DNA of 64,000 nucleotides from Lamellibrachia columna (GCA_963662155.1 OY759269.1:11886074-11950073), one strand, 5' to 3'; counted from the first letter of the stretch, positions 1-32,093 are shown. Program-made: numbers and translations. Notes: generated by a model from the sequence alone, not told the origin.

Positions 1-1605
1 CCACCGTCTCAAGGTCACACAGGCATGTCGGCGTTACACAGCTCTGTCATTGCCACCGTCTCAAGGTCACACAGTCATGTCGGCGTTACACAGCTCTGTC
101 AGTGCCACCGTATCAAGGTCACTCAGGCATGTCGGCGTTACACAGCTCTGTCAGTGCCACCGTCTCAAGGTCACACAGGCATGTCGGCGTTACACAGCTC
201 TGTCAGTGCCACCGTCTCAAGGTCACACAGGCATGTCGGCGTTACAAAGCTCTGTCAGTGCCACCTTTTCAAGGTCACACAGTCATGTCGGCGTTACAAA
301 GCTCTGTCAGTGCCACCTTTTCAAGGTCACACAGTCATGTCGGCGTTACACAGCTCTGTCATTGCCACCGTCTCAAGGTCACACAGTCATGTCGGCGTTA
401 CACAGCTCTGTCAGTGCCACCGTATCAAGGTCACACAGGCATGTCGGCGTTACACAGCTCTGTCATTGCCACCGTCTCAAGGTCACACAGTCATGTCGGC
501 GTTACACAGCTCTGTCATTGCCACCGTCTCAAGGTCACACAGGCATGTCGGCGTTACACAGCTCTGTCATTGCCACCGTCTCAAGGTCACACAGTCATGT
601 CGGCGTTACACAGCTCTGTCAGTGCCACCGTATCAAGGTCACTCAGGCATGTCGGCGTTACACAGCTCTGTCAGTGCCACCGTCTCAAGGTCACACAGGC
701 ATGTCGGCGTTACACAGCTCTGTCAGTGCCACCGTCTCAAGGTCACACAGGCATGTCGGCGTTACAAAGCTCTGTCAGTGCCACCTTTTCAAGGTCACAC
801 AGTCATGTCGGCGTTACACAGCTCTGTCAGTGCCACCGTCTCAAGGTCACACAGGCATGTCGGCGTTACACAGCTCTGTCAGGGCCACCGTCTCAAGGTC
901 ACACAGGCATGTCGGCGTTACACAGCTCTGTCAGTGCCACCGTCTCAAGGTCACACAGTCATGTCGGCGTTACACAGCTCTGTCAGTGCCACCGTCTCAA
1001 GGTCACACAGTCATGTCGGCGTTACACAGCTCTGTCAGTGCCACCGTCTCAAGGTCACACAGTCATGTCGGCGTTACACAGCTCTGTCAGTGCCACCGTA
1101 TCAAGGTCACACAGTCATGTCGGCGTTACACAGCTCTGTCAGTGCCACCGTCTCAAGGTCACACAGGCATGTTGGCGTTACACAACTCTGTCATGGCCAC
1201 CGTCTCAAGGTCACACAGGCATGTTGGCGTTACACAGCTCTGTCAGTGCCACCGTATCAAGGTCACACAAGCATGTTGGCGTTACACAGCTCTGTCAGTG
1301 CCACCATCTCAAGGTCACACAGGCATGTTGGCGTTACACAGCTCTGTCAGTGCCACCGTCTCAAGGTCACACAGGCATGTCGGCATTACACAGCTCTGTC
1401 AGGGCCACCGTCTGAAGGTCACACAGGCATGTCGGCGTTACACAGCTCTGTCAGTGCCACCGTCTCAAGGTCACACAGGCATGTCGGCGTTACACAGCTC
1501 TGTCAGTGCCACCGTCTCAAGGTCACACAGGCATGTTGGCGTTACACAGCTCTGTCAGTGCCACCGTCTCAAGGTCACACAGGCATGTTGGCGTTACACA
1601 ACAGC
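1..1605. repeat. 52-bp minisatellite, about 31 copies
   Basis: The unit is 52 bp and begins CCACCGTCTCAAGGTCACAC; copies differ by a few substitutions (GTCTC/GTATC, CAGGC/CAGTC, GTCGG/GTTGG). The array starts at or before the window edge and decays near 1605. All three plus frames stay open for over 430 codons because the unit has no plus-strand stop and 52 is not a multiple of three, so three units give 52 codons. I therefore do not call a protein. Each unit carries TCAAGGTCA, an extended nuclear-receptor half-site. Confidence 0.97.
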
Positions 1606-3061
1606 TCTCAGAACTTTCAATCGCTGTCCGTTATCTCTCCCTCTACCTTCATCCACACATTAGCTGCTGCTTGTATCCGACAACGTACCTCTACAATGTT
1701 GATGTAAGGTGAGACCCCTTAAGGGAAAATGGCTGCAATTATTCATAAACGTATGATTGTAGGTATTCATGCGGGCATATGATTGTTGTGGGTTTGTAGC
1801 ATGTAATACCAAAACATTAATGATGATTTGTAACATCAAATAATGTTATTGCTCATTAAATATATTGTCCGTTTTGCCCCACCTATGTGGGCAGGAAGCC
1901 ACGGGAGCGTCTTCCCCTATAAAAGTAACAAGTAAGTCTTTAAATAAGTATTTCTCCATTGTATGAAATACGAATACTGAAATGGAACAAAATATTACTG
2001 CATGTAAAACTGCATTGCGTTTTATTTTATCCAGACAGGCATCAAGCATGCATCATTTAGTTACTCCCGGACTCGTCGTTAGGGCAGATAAAACAACGCA
2101 CAACTGACATTTTATCAACAAATCCCGACGTCTACAGTTCACGAAGGGCTCGCCGCATATGACACACGACCATGCTTCCTCTTCGTTGCTGGTGCTGACT
2201 GACGCGTCTTCTCCTTTGCTTCTTCACTGCATCTTTGACTCCGCTCTGTGTCCCTCGTCTAGCGTCCAGTGACTTTCCCTTTAGCCTCCCCTTCCTGTTT
2301 GCTGACTAACGAACAACGAGTTCAACTTGTGTTTGATGAATTCTAACTTATTAAGGAAACAACAAGAAATTAAATGGATGTTGGACATGCGAGGGGGTGT
2401 GGTACCTCTCAATGGCTCTTTGCCCCACCCTACTCTATTTCCCTCTCATGACATAAAGCGCACAAGTGTATATTATTACTACAACAACCCATGTTATACC
2501 ATTTATTCACAACAACAGAACAAGCAATAGTCAGTCAGGATTTACCCAATGTTCACACATCAAAATACATAGTGGAATATTCAAACAGGACTCGATGTGT
2601 TTGTTAAACTAGCGCCCCTTGCACACATATGGCACATTGGATGCCTTGTCCTTAACATCAACGCAAACCTTGTGTTAAAATAACTACTTTATATGTGTTA
2701 GAACAATATGTCGAGTGAATACGCGTTGCATATTGATTTGCTTCGAGCACAAGTACATTTCCACTGTATGATTTGTGCTCCATGTCCACTTAGTGCTATT
2801 AAGCTATTAAGCTATTCCTATTTTGAGCTGTCCTTGGTTGTGCAAGGATAGAAACACGAATGATTGCCAGTGTGCGTGAGATATAATAATGTTTTGCTTC
2901 GAAAGCAGAAAGGGGCTTTCACTCACAATGATGGTCAGATCAGATAAATATTATTGATCCGAGCATACTTCAACTTCTTCATGCAGCCTCCATAGGATAG
3001 TCACGTGTCGGCATAAACTAAGATAGATGTATAGATGTATTTTCCATACCACTGAATAGAG
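1606..3061. other. no gene recognised
   Basis: Unique, mostly AT-rich sequence follows the minisatellite. Short open frames exist on both strands, but none shows a domain, codon bias or splice context that I recognise. Confidence 0.5.
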
Positions 3062-3445
3062 ATGCAACTTCAAATAAGACAATTAACAAACAGAAAACGT
3101 TATCCATCTACTACCTACCTACATCGAAATTGCCAAAGGATGGCAATTAATGTGCTTGTTCAGCAGCTATGTAGGGAAGAAGAAGTTGGATTTATGGATT
3201 TGTGGGGATGGTTTGTTGGGAGTGTTGATATGTACATGAGGGATGGGCTTCATCTAAGTGGAAAACGTGCAGCAGTGTTTGCGGGTGGACTCTCAGCAGC
3301 AGTCGACAGTGACATGATGGGTAGCATAAACATATTTTTGTAGCAAACATTGTTTAAAGTAGAAGCGCGGGGGGGGGGGTACTTAGAGGTGCCTCAAACA
3401 GGACAGGAGGCCACTAGTACACACAAACCAGTAACACAATTAGGC
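3062..3445 (+). mobile_element. CR1-like LINE, ORF1 esterase-domain fragment
   Basis: A 93-codon reading frame (3062-3343) contains QQLCREEEVGFMDLWGWFVG and MYMRDGLHLSGK. This is the end of the SGNH/GDSL esterase domain carried by ORF1 of CR1-type LINEs; the D-x-x-H (DGLH) of the last catalytic block is visible. The upstream catalytic serine block is missing, so the copy is 5' truncated. The similarity stops near 3445, where a GTACTT-rich DNA element begins. The plus-strand CR1 ORF2 fragment at 6491-7765 could be the other half of the same insertion, but the endonuclease region between them is absent. Confidence 0.7.
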
Positions 3446-3921
3446 AGGGCTGTGCCGCAATAATTTGTACTTACGTACTTTTTAAGTACACTTTGTTTGA
3501 GTACTTGTACTGGTACTTAGGTACATTTGCAAACAAAATAAAAGTACTTGTACTTGCACTTAAGTACATTCCAAAAGTACTTCAAAGTACTGCTAAAGTA
3601 CTGTTTAAGTACTTTCGAATTGTGATCACGTAATAACGAGTCAATGAGTCAGTCAAGTCACCCACCTCCCAATCCCACTGGCCAGTGGGTCACTGGGCTT
3701 CTGTACAAATCCAGTGACAAGACAATACAGGCATTTACACCTTGACGCTGGACATTGTGCATCATCACATTTTGACCACAACTTTGAACTTTAAAAGAAA
3801 ATATGCGCTCAAGCTCAGTGAGCCATTCAGGTAAGTACATCTCAAGTTCCTACTCCCTAACAGAAACGGGTTAAGTCCGTCAAAAGTACTGGTACTTGTA
3901 CTTATGCACATTTGAAATGTA

Positions 3922-4719
3922 CTTTAACAAGATTGCCATCACAAACAACAAGTTCCAGATGGCAAGTGGACAAGGAAGACATTGGTTTATCGAGAGTCCA
4001 ACAATTTTTTCATCTGTGTGTAGCCCGCCCTTATCAAATATCTTTCAATTCTATTTTTAAATATATTCACACTACTAGCATTAACACAATCATTTGACAG
4101 TTTGTTCCATTCATTTATCACCCTCTGTCCAACCTACACTGCTCCTTAACTAATGCTGCTTTATGTCCTCTGGTTATACTGCCTTCTTTAAGTTTGAAGA
4201 GCATATTCCTATCAACATCCTCATAACCGTTCAGTATTTTAAACACTTATATTTCGTCTCCTCTTAGTCTCCTGGTCTCTAGTGTTGTCAAACCAAATTG
4301 TAATAAGCGACTTTCGTAGCTAAGGTCTCTCAATTCTGGAATCATTTTAGTTGCTCTTCGTTGTATTCTTTCTAGCTTGTCTATGTCCTTTTTACGATGC
4401 GGCCTTCATGCTTGAATGCAATATTCCAAATGTGGTCTAACTATTGCTTTGCACTAAATGTTACTCGTAAGTCCTTCTCTTGTGTGGTTCTACCTAGTAC
4501 AGCATCCCCCATTTTATATTCTTCGTCCATGTTTCCATGCCCTATGTATATACATTTACACTTCCCAAAATTGAATAACATTTGCCATTGTTCTGATCAT
4601 TTAACTAATTTATCTAGATCATCCTGTAAAATGTGTTTATTTGTATCATTAGTAACCTTTCTGAATACTTTTGTGTCATCTGCAAATTAGAGTACTTTGC
4701 TAGATATGTCATCTTCCAA

Positions 4720-4782
<63 letters not shown>

Positions 4783-5190
4783 GTATAGGGCCTAATACTG
4801 ATCCCTGTGGTACCCCACTCAACACTGATTTCCAGTTTGAAATCTCACCATCTACTATTACTCTCTGTCTTTTGTGTGTAAGCCACTTTTCTATCCAGTT
4901 GATTACATCATTACCTATACCATGGGCTTTTAGTCTAAGTAACAATCTTTGATGTGGCACTTTATTGAAAGTTTTCTGAAAATCTAAGTAGACAACATCC
5001 ATTGGTGACCCGTCATCTACCCACTTTGTAATTTCTTCCAAAAAACATAAGAGATTGGTTAGACATGACCTTGCTTTTAGGAACCCATATTGAGATGTAT
5101 TTATTAATTTATGTTTTACAAGGAATTCCACCATGTGGTCTCTAATTAATGTTTCGAGTAATTTACATACAACTGATGTTAAACTCACTG
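3922..5190 (-). mobile_element. CR1-like LINE copy, RT to 3' end, 5' truncated
   Basis: On the minus strand, 5188-4721 encodes the CR1 reverse transcriptase core: SLTSVVCKLLETLIRDHM, then FLKARSCLTNLL, VVYLDFQKTFNKVPHQRLL and SGVPQGSVLGPILFLIY. At the FLIY(IND) box the frame dissolves into (TA)n at 4721-4774. The thumb and C-terminal region follow with many stops. The 3' end is at 3922 with a GGCAATCTTGTT tail, shared with the copies at 6491-7765, 11020-11092 and 30964-32093. The copy sits inside the GTACTT-rich element, so it inserted later. It is dead. Confidence 0.9.
4721..4774. repeat. (TA)n microsatellite inside the CR1 RT
   Basis: About 26 TA dinucleotides replace the codons of the conserved FLIYIND motif of the minus-strand CR1 copy. 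Other CR1 copies here have only ATATATATC at that place, so this run grew from those codons. Confidence 0.95.
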
Positions 5191-5600
5191 CTTGTACTGG
5201 ACTTAAGTACTTTTCCTAAAGCCATGATGTACTGGTACTGGTACTTAAGTACATTTCAAAGTATTGCTGTCCAGGTTATGAATGCGTGTGTTTAAATGTG
5301 GTTGATTAAACATTAAAAACGGGTTAAGGTTCTTGTATACTTAGGTACTGTACGTAAGTACAGCAAGTACTGTACTTGGATTTGGACTTGTACTTGCCAT
5401 TTTGCTAAGTGCAGTACTTGGACTTGTACTTGACCGTCAAAGTACTTGGACTTAGCAAGCACTTTCTCAAGTAGTTTTTATGTTTTCATTAAATATTTGG
5501 CTCTATCGTACTCGTACTCAATGTACTCAGATTTTAGGAGTTACGAGTATATCTGATGATTCTGAGTACTTTTTCAATATATTTTGTGAAAATTTATTTA

Positions 5601-6490
5601 TTTCCAGTTAACAAATTGAAACTTTCCTGAAGTATTTGAATGCTCAACTATTTTTTTTAAATACTTTGTTAGTTCTTATTGATTACCCCCACTTACCACC
5701 CCTGCACATAGTACACCCCAATTCTCCAATAACCATGAAACTGATTTTATGAGTCGTACCATGTATGTATGTTTGTAAAATGGAGGGGTTTGTAGGGGTA
5801 GGCATTAGTTTGTCACTGGTAGACTAACTACAAAGATATTTTACCGTGTTTGTATGTTTGTATAATGGAGGGGTTTTGTGAAAGGTAACCGTATGTTTGG
5901 GGTTCCCATTTGTTTGCAGGGGTTTGTATGGAGAACTTCTCTACTTTACAAAGTCTGTTACAAATATCGAAAAATCCATCAAAAATATGTGACAGTGATT
6001 CATTTAAGATGATCCTTATTTAATTCATTGATTAGACCATATCCTCTGTCCATATCTGGAGGACTCCTAACTGACCCTTGATTGCAATTGCTAACAATTA
6101 CTCAAGTGCTTTATAACAATGAACTCAGTGTGGGATCAGTGAAGACATGCAGCTTGTCTCCTGAAGCCATGAGACATGCTAGTCTTGGTCTGAGAGAGCA
6201 GGTACTGAGGGAGCAAAGATAAGAGACATGCTAAACAAAGAAATGTAGCCAGTGTGTTGCCAGGTAACAAATCCCCCTGTTGGTTGCTTTGTTTTAATTG
6301 AAGTGAATGTTATTGTTCATGAAATAAAGAGGTATTTTACAGTTTTCCGTGACTTAAATAATGAATAAATGCATAATACTGCTGCTTTGTGTTTTCATCA
6401 CTTTGACCACCACCATTATGAAACATAAATGTAGTGTTCGATTTATTTGACTGTACTTGACTAAAATGTTCAAAGTACTTTATCACAAGG
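5601..6490. other. no gene recognised
   Basis: AT-rich sequence with two short related stretches around ATGGAGGGGTTTGT (about 5780 and 5865). Nothing else is identifiable before the CR1 copy starting near 6491. Confidence 0.5.
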
Positions 6491-7765
6491 TTTTTTAATG
6501 GCAGAAGACCTAAATAGTTATTTCAGTTCAGTGTTTACCAGAGATGATATTAGTTCATTACCAGTTTCAGATGCTAAATTTCAGGAGGCTAAATCTGACT
6601 ATTTAGGGCAGTTGAACGTAACTCTGGAAATGGTAGCTAAGACAATAAAGGCAATGAAGGATAATAAATCACATGGGGTGGTTGGAATACCTCCAAAGCT
6701 ACTAATGGAAAAGGTAGAACAAGTTAGTATACCCCTTGCAAGAGTTGTTCAACTTGTCATTAAAAGAGGGGGTGGTTTCTTTTGAATGGAACGAACCAAA
6801 CATCATGCCATTATTTAAAAAAAGTTCGAGAAATAAGTCAGAGAATTACAGACCAGTGAGTTTAACATCACTGATTTGTAAATTATTAGAAAGGTTAATT
6901 AAAGACCATATGGTGGACTTCCTTATGAAATTATTAAATACATATCAACATGGATTCCTAAAAGCGAGGTCATGCTTAACAATTGTTTTTTGGAAGAAAT
7001 CACTAAGTGGATAGATGAAAGATCACCAGTAGATATTATCTACTTAGATTTTCAGAAAGTGTTTAAAAAAAATGGCACATCAAATATTACTACTTAAATT
7101 AAAAGTCAGTGGCATCGGGGAAGGCATAATCGATTGGACAGAACAATGGTTCACCGATAGAAGACATCATGTTGCAGTAGTTGGGGAGGTTTCAAACTGG
7201 AAATAAGTTTTGAGTGGGGTACCACACAGATCAGTATTGGGACCTTTATTATTCTTAATATATATCAATGACTTGGACGATAATATAAAAAGCAACGCAC
7301 TGATATTTGCAGATGACACAAAAGTACTTAGAGTGGTTAAAGAAGTAGTTATGAAGAACGCCTAAGAGAAGGTGGTTAGAGACAAGGAGGTTAAGAGGAC
7401 AACAAATCGAATTTCTTAAGTTGTTGAATGGGTATGAAGATTTAGATAGAACTATATTTTTCTCACTCAAGAAAGATAGTAGAACTAGAGGACATGAGGC
7501 AACATTAGTAAAGGATCCGTGTAGATTGGATATAAGGAAGTACTCGTTCTCACAGAGGAAAATAAGTGAATGAAACAAATTATCTACATATTGTGTAACT
7601 GCTAGCAACGTGAACATGTTTAAAAACAAGGTTGACACACATCTTAGGAGGGCGGGTTAAACGTAGATGAAAAATGTTGGACTCTCGATAAGACAATTGC
7701 TTCTTTAACCACTTGCCATCTAACCCTTTGCCTTGGATGGCAATCTTGTTAAATCTTGTTAAATA
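6491..7765 (+). mobile_element. CR1-like LINE copy, plus strand, frameshifted
   Basis: The copy starts just before the RT with MAEDLNSYFSSVFTRDD, continues into NIMPLFKKSSRNKSENYRPV, SLTSLICKLLERLIKDHM and the FADDTK active-site box near 7308, and ends with NMFKNKVDTHLRRAG, the normal CR1 C-terminus (stop near 7659). Several frameshifts and stops break it. The 3' end reads GGCAATCTTGTT followed by further AAATCTTGTT units, a short tandem tail typical of the CR1 clade. It ends about 45 nt from the polyadenylation signal of the SLC22 gene, tail to tail. Confidence 0.9.
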
Positions 7766-7807
7766 TTGTTACATTGTAGTACACTGATGACCACATTCCA
7801 ATGGTGA

Positions 7808-7813
7808 TTTATT
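7808..7813 (-). promoter_or_regulatory. AATAAA polyadenylation signal of the SLC22 gene
   Basis: The plus strand reads TTTATT, i.e. AATAAA on the gene strand, about 122 nt beyond the stop codon at 7935-7937. It is the only canonical signal I see in that 3' region. Confidence 0.65.
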
Positions 7814-7934
7814 TTAATGAAATATATACTAGTGCGAGGCAGTGCAGCGCGACTGATACCCAAATCATTATTTATCTTCTCTCCGGTTCAAAGCAGTCTC
7901 TAAGCCAAACATTTTGTATTCGAGCATTCTGTGT

Positions 7935-27359
<19,425 letters not shown>

Positions 27360-27489
27360 GTTGACCGTGGAGCCGAGCGATGTCCCTGCAAGTGCAAATA
27401 GTCAGCGTTTGGTTGTGTTTGTGCCAGTTTATTCAGTACCAGTTTGTCCTGTTTGGACTGACCTTTCCGCACTAATTGATCGTGGCTAC

Positions 27490-27665
<176 letters not shown>

Positions 27666-28009
27666 AAAATCAATGACTTCGTATTTACCCCCTTCAGATA
27701 TGTTATGTATACTCACATTTATATACGTGTTGTTCTGTAAATATGCATAATTACATGTATCGAATACATTTGTAAGATCGGTACACTACGAAGCAGCGGC
27801 AGTGTACGAAACAGCGGTGATATTTGAAACAGAAACATTACGGTTGAAACTGCCAATTTTGAAGGTATTTCCAAATGCTTTGATTATCGTCAACCAGGCA
27901 AGGTGCGCGACGAGAAGCCTGCACAAACGTTAGGCCACGCACGATGCACGATGGTATGTCGAATGGAACTCGTAAACACAGCTCAGTGTCATTCAATCAG
28001 CACAAACAA

Positions 28010-29690
28010 TTGATTGTGCGCCGAGAATGGACTGAGCAGTACCGAATCCAGCAGAAACACTCAAACTATTCAGACAAAGGATTGAACTGTACTTCAAGGT
28101 GAACAAAACGTGCAGACCAAGATGTCCACATTCTACTTCAAGTTGGTGATGAAGGATTACTTCGATACAATTCCTGGAGCATCTTGAGCCGGGCGAAAAC
28201 AATAAGTAAGTCGCTTCAAACTGATGTAACATCGTCAAAAACAGGATGAAATCCTTGATGACTTTGTAAATAAATGTAAACTATTACAACGGGACTTTGT
28301 AAATAAATGTAAACTATTACAACGGGACTTTTCAGATACTGAACTGAACGATAGATTATTGAGCTTATCATTGCAAATACACAAATCCCAGTATTTATAC
28401 AAGGGTTACTCGAGAAAAGCAAGAAAAATACATTGAAGAAGCAATCTAATTGGGACGTCAACTTGAATCTTCAGCATTCCACGCGAGGCAACACAAGCAT
28501 ATTGGAGCACCAACTGCTAGTGCTATCCATGGCTTTAGTCGTGGTGTCTTCAAGAGAAAGGTCGTGACGAAGTCTATTCACACATGAATGTGAAACTACA
28601 CAATCGTCCTGGGATACACAACCTACGACTTAAAATAGATACTAAAGCACAAGGAGAGCAACACTCTACCATTGCGTACCCTGACCAGCTTCATCATGAG
28701 GGTTTTCCAGCTTCTGAAATTGGTTGTCTTCCTGGTGTGATGAAACTGATGACTGACCCAGATGTACCCGCACATGTAAATCCACCACCAAAGACACCAA
28801 TTGCGCTGAACGATGCCATGAAAGACGATATTGATTGCACGGCATAATATGACGTAATTCGCAATGTACAAGAAAACAAACAAACAGAGTGGGTTTCGAG
28901 TTTAGCCTATTCGAAGAAGAAAAAAAGACGGAAGTCTAAGAATCTGTCTAGATCCAAAACACCTTAACCGAGCTCTCAAGAGACAGCACCACAAGATGAA
29001 CTTAACCACAAGTTCAACGGTGCAAGATACTTCTCCAAGCTTGATGCGAAAGCTGGATATTGGTTTGTCCAGCTTCACAATGATTCTCAACTCCTCATTA
29101 CGTTTCTGTCTCCTTTCAGAGCGGTGTCTCCTTTTGGCAGATATGCTTTCAAGCGACGTCCATTCGGTTTGTCAGCATCACAAGATACCTTCCAAATAAG
29201 GATGGACACATTTCTTGTACAGTGTGATGGAACAGACGAAATCTCAGACCACGTGGTAGTATATGGTGCCACAGAGGACGAACACGACAGAGACCTGCAT
29301 TAACTCATGAGTGTCTTCAACTTCAAGTACCTCATCAAACAAAGAAATGTTAGTTTGGATGGTCTCGTCTACGGCATTGATGGTATCAAAACAGAACCTG
29401 CTAAAATCCAGGATCTGAGAGACATGCCAACTCCCACTGACAAGAAGGAGTTTCAACAGTTCCTAGACCTCATGACATTTGTAAGCCCGTTCATACCAAA
29501 TATGGCTGATAAAGCTGTCGTGCTCCTCGACTTGATGAAGGAAGACAGCATGTTCACATGAGAACCACACCATCAAAGTTACTTTGACAATCTCAAACAT
29601 ATTGTCACGACATATTCAAGTCTACAATAATTTTATATCTCCAGAACGCCTACGTTGCAGACAGATGCAAGCCTTCGCGGACTTCAGTGT
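28010..29690 (+). mobile_element. degenerate Ty3/gypsy retrotransposon (gag-pol fragment)
   Basis: A weak gag-like stretch precedes 28500. Pol follows with VMKLMTDPDVPAHVNPPPKT (RT N-terminal region), then in other frames YFSKLDAKAGYW and a polymerase box reading SDHVVVYG where gypsy elements have S-D-D, so the second catalytic Asp is His. The thumb and connection follow as IQDLRDMPTPTDKKEFQQFL and DLMTFVSPFIPNMADKA, to about 29561. Several frameshifts and stops. No LTRs located. Confidence 0.88.
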
Positions 29691-29778
29691 AACATTTAAA
29701 CTGCTGGTGAACTGTGAGTACTTCCTATGAAGCATCGCTTGAATTCCTTTAGGAGGGATAAAACGTTACATGTTGGCA

Positions 29779-30595
29779 AGAATGACTCATTGTAGTATGT
29801 CAGCTGTGTCATTTTAGAATGACTCATTGTAGTGCGTCAGCTATGTCATTTTAGAATGACCCACTGTAGTGTGTCAGCTGTGTCATTTTAGAATGACTCA
29901 TTGTAGTGCGTCAGCTGTGTAATTTTAGAATGACTCATTGTAATGTGTCAGCTATGTCATTTTAGAATGACTCACTGTAGTGTGTCAGCTGTGTGATTTT
30001 AGAATGACTTACTGTAGTGTGTCAGCTATGTCATTTTAGAATGACTTAATGTAGTGTGTCAGCTATGTCATTTTAGAATGACTCACTGTAGTGTGTCAGC
30101 TGTGTCATTTTAGAATGACACATTGTAGTGTGTTAGCTATGTCATTTTAGAATGACTCACTGTAGTGCGTCAGCTGTGTAATTTTAGAATGACTCATTGT
30201 AGTGTGTCAGCTATGTCATTTTAGAATGACTCATTGTAGTATGACAGCTGTGTCATTTTAGAATGACTCATTGTAGTGTGTCAGCTGTGCCATTTTAGAA
30301 TGACTCATTGTAGTGTGTCAGCTATGTAATTTTAGAATGGCTCACTGTAGTGTGTCAGCTGTGTCATTTTAGAATGACTAATTGTAATGTGTCAGCTGTG
30401 TCATTTTAGAATGACTCATTGTAGTATGACAGCTGTGTCATTTTAGAATGACTCATTGTAGTGTGTCAGCTGTGCCATTTTAGAATGATTCATTGTAGTG
30501 TGTCAGCTATGTAATTTTAGAATGGCTCACTGTAGTGTGTCAGCTGTGTCATTTTAGAATGACTCATTGTAGTATGTCAGCTGTATCATTTTGGC
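29779..30595. repeat. 37-bp minisatellite, 22 copies
   Basis: Units such as GACTCATTGTAGTGTGTCAG plus CTGTGTCATTTTAGAAT. Most copies contain an exact TGACTCA. The array directly follows the dead gypsy element. Confidence 0.97.
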
Positions 30596-30763
30596 AGACA
30601 ATTTTAACAGATCGATTGTTTGTTGAAACCCTCGCCATCCAGTTTAGTTGGAAGATAAGTTACCAATACAGCTTGTCATTTGATGGGAAACAATGCAATT
30701 GGTACAATGGTGAGCTGAATGCCTGACCTAGAATCACATCTCTTAAACCAAACGAGCAGAAGA

Positions 30764-30765
<2 letters not shown>

Positions 30766-30852
<87 letters not shown>

Positions 30853-30902
30853 CATACATACATACATACATACATACATACATACATACATACATACATA
30901 CA

Positions 30903-30938
<36 letters not shown>

Positions 30939-30942
30939 TATA
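30766..30942. repeat. compound (AC)n(TA)n(CATA)n microsatellite
   Basis: Three simple repeats in series, then the 3' end of a CR1 copy at about 30964. Confidence 0.97.
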
Positions 30943-30963
30943 AACTTTTTCCTAAATGGACTT

Positions 30964-32086
30964 GCATTTGTTAACAAGATTTAACAAGATTGCCATCCCA
31001 AACAACAAGTTCCAGATGGCAAGTGGACAAGGAAGCCATTGGCTTATTCTTTAAGTTTGAAGAACTAAAGTCTCGCAATTCTGGAATCATCTTAGTTGCT
31101 CTTCGTTGTATTCTGTCTAGCTTGTCTATGTCCTTTTTACGAAACGGCCTTCATGCTTGAATGCAATATTCCAAATGTGGTCTTACTATTGCTTTGTACA
31201 GTGGTACAATTAGCTGTTTCTCCTTATGCATGATAGTTCTCCTAATTAGCCCTAGAATTTGATTTCCTTTCGAAACAGCAATCCCACATTGCTCTGAAAC
31301 TTTCATGTCAGTACTAAATGTTACTCCTAAGTCCTTTTCTTGTGTGGTTCTACCTAGTACACCATCCCCCATTTTATATTCTTCGTCCATGTTTCCATGT
31401 CCTATGTGTATACATTTACACTTCCCAAAATTGAATAACGTTTGCCATTTTTCTGACCATTTAACTAATTTATCTAGATCATCCTCTAAAATGTGTTTAT
31501 CTGTATCATTAGTAACCTTTCTGAATACGTTTGTGTCATCTGCAAATTTGAGTACTTTGCTAGATATATCATCTTCAAAATCATTTATATATATATTAAA
31601 AACTGTATAGGGCCTAATACTGATCTCTGTGTTACCCCACTCAAAACAGATTTCCAGTTTGAAATCTCACCATCTACTATTACTCTCTGTCTTCTGTGTG
31701 TAAGCCACTTTTCTATCCAATTGATTACATCATTACCTATACCATGGGCTTTTAGTCTAAGTAACACAATCTTTGATGTGGCACTTTATCAAAAGCTTTC
31801 TGAAAATCTAAGTAGACAACATCCACTGGTGACCCGTCATCTACCCACTTTGTAATTTCTTGGTTAGACATGACCTTGCTTTTAGGAACCCATGTTGAGA
31901 TGTATTTATTAATTTACGTTTTACAAGGAATTTCACCATGTGGTCTCTAATTAATGTTTCGAGTAATTTACATAAAACTGATGTTAAACTCACTGGTCTG
32001 TAATTTTCTGGCTTGTTCCTCAATCCCTTCTTAAATAGCGGCGTAATATTTGCTTCTTTCCATTCTGAAGGAAATATTCCTTCCTT

Positions 32087-32093
<7 letters not shown>
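30964..32093 (-). mobile_element. CR1-like LINE copy, RT to 3' end
   Basis: Reading the minus strand from 32093: GIFPSEWKEANITPLFKKG, NKPENYRPVSLTSVLCKLLE, FLKARSCLT, then after a frameshift MLLRLKAHGIGNDVINWIEK, and the C-terminal MGDGVLGRTTQEKDLGVTFS and IVPLYKAIVRPHLEYC. The tail is GGCAATCTTGTT plus AAATCTTGTT. A deletion removes the codons after ARSCLT. The 5' end abuts (TA)n at 32093-32143. This copy keeps the short ATATATAT at the LIYI box that is expanded in the 3922-5190 copy. Confidence 0.92.

Larger units (their letters stand above)
3446..5600. mobile_element. GTACTT-rich non-autonomous DNA element (hAT-like?)
   Basis: From 3446 (CAGGGCTGTGCCGC) the sequence is packed with direct and inverted copies of AAGTACTTGTACTT. 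It is interrupted at 3922 by a CR1 copy and resumes at 5191, continuing to about 5600. Dense subterminal motifs of this kind are common in non-autonomous hAT elements, and the CAGGGCTGTGC start resembles a hAT terminus. No transposase is present. Target-site duplications were not established, so superfamily and exact ends are inference. Confidence 0.45.

Noticed and set aside
25..1707. Three overlapping plus-strand frames of 437-560 codons
   Set aside because: They are the three phases of one 52-bp repeat lacking stops; the protein would be frame-rotated repeats of the same DNA.
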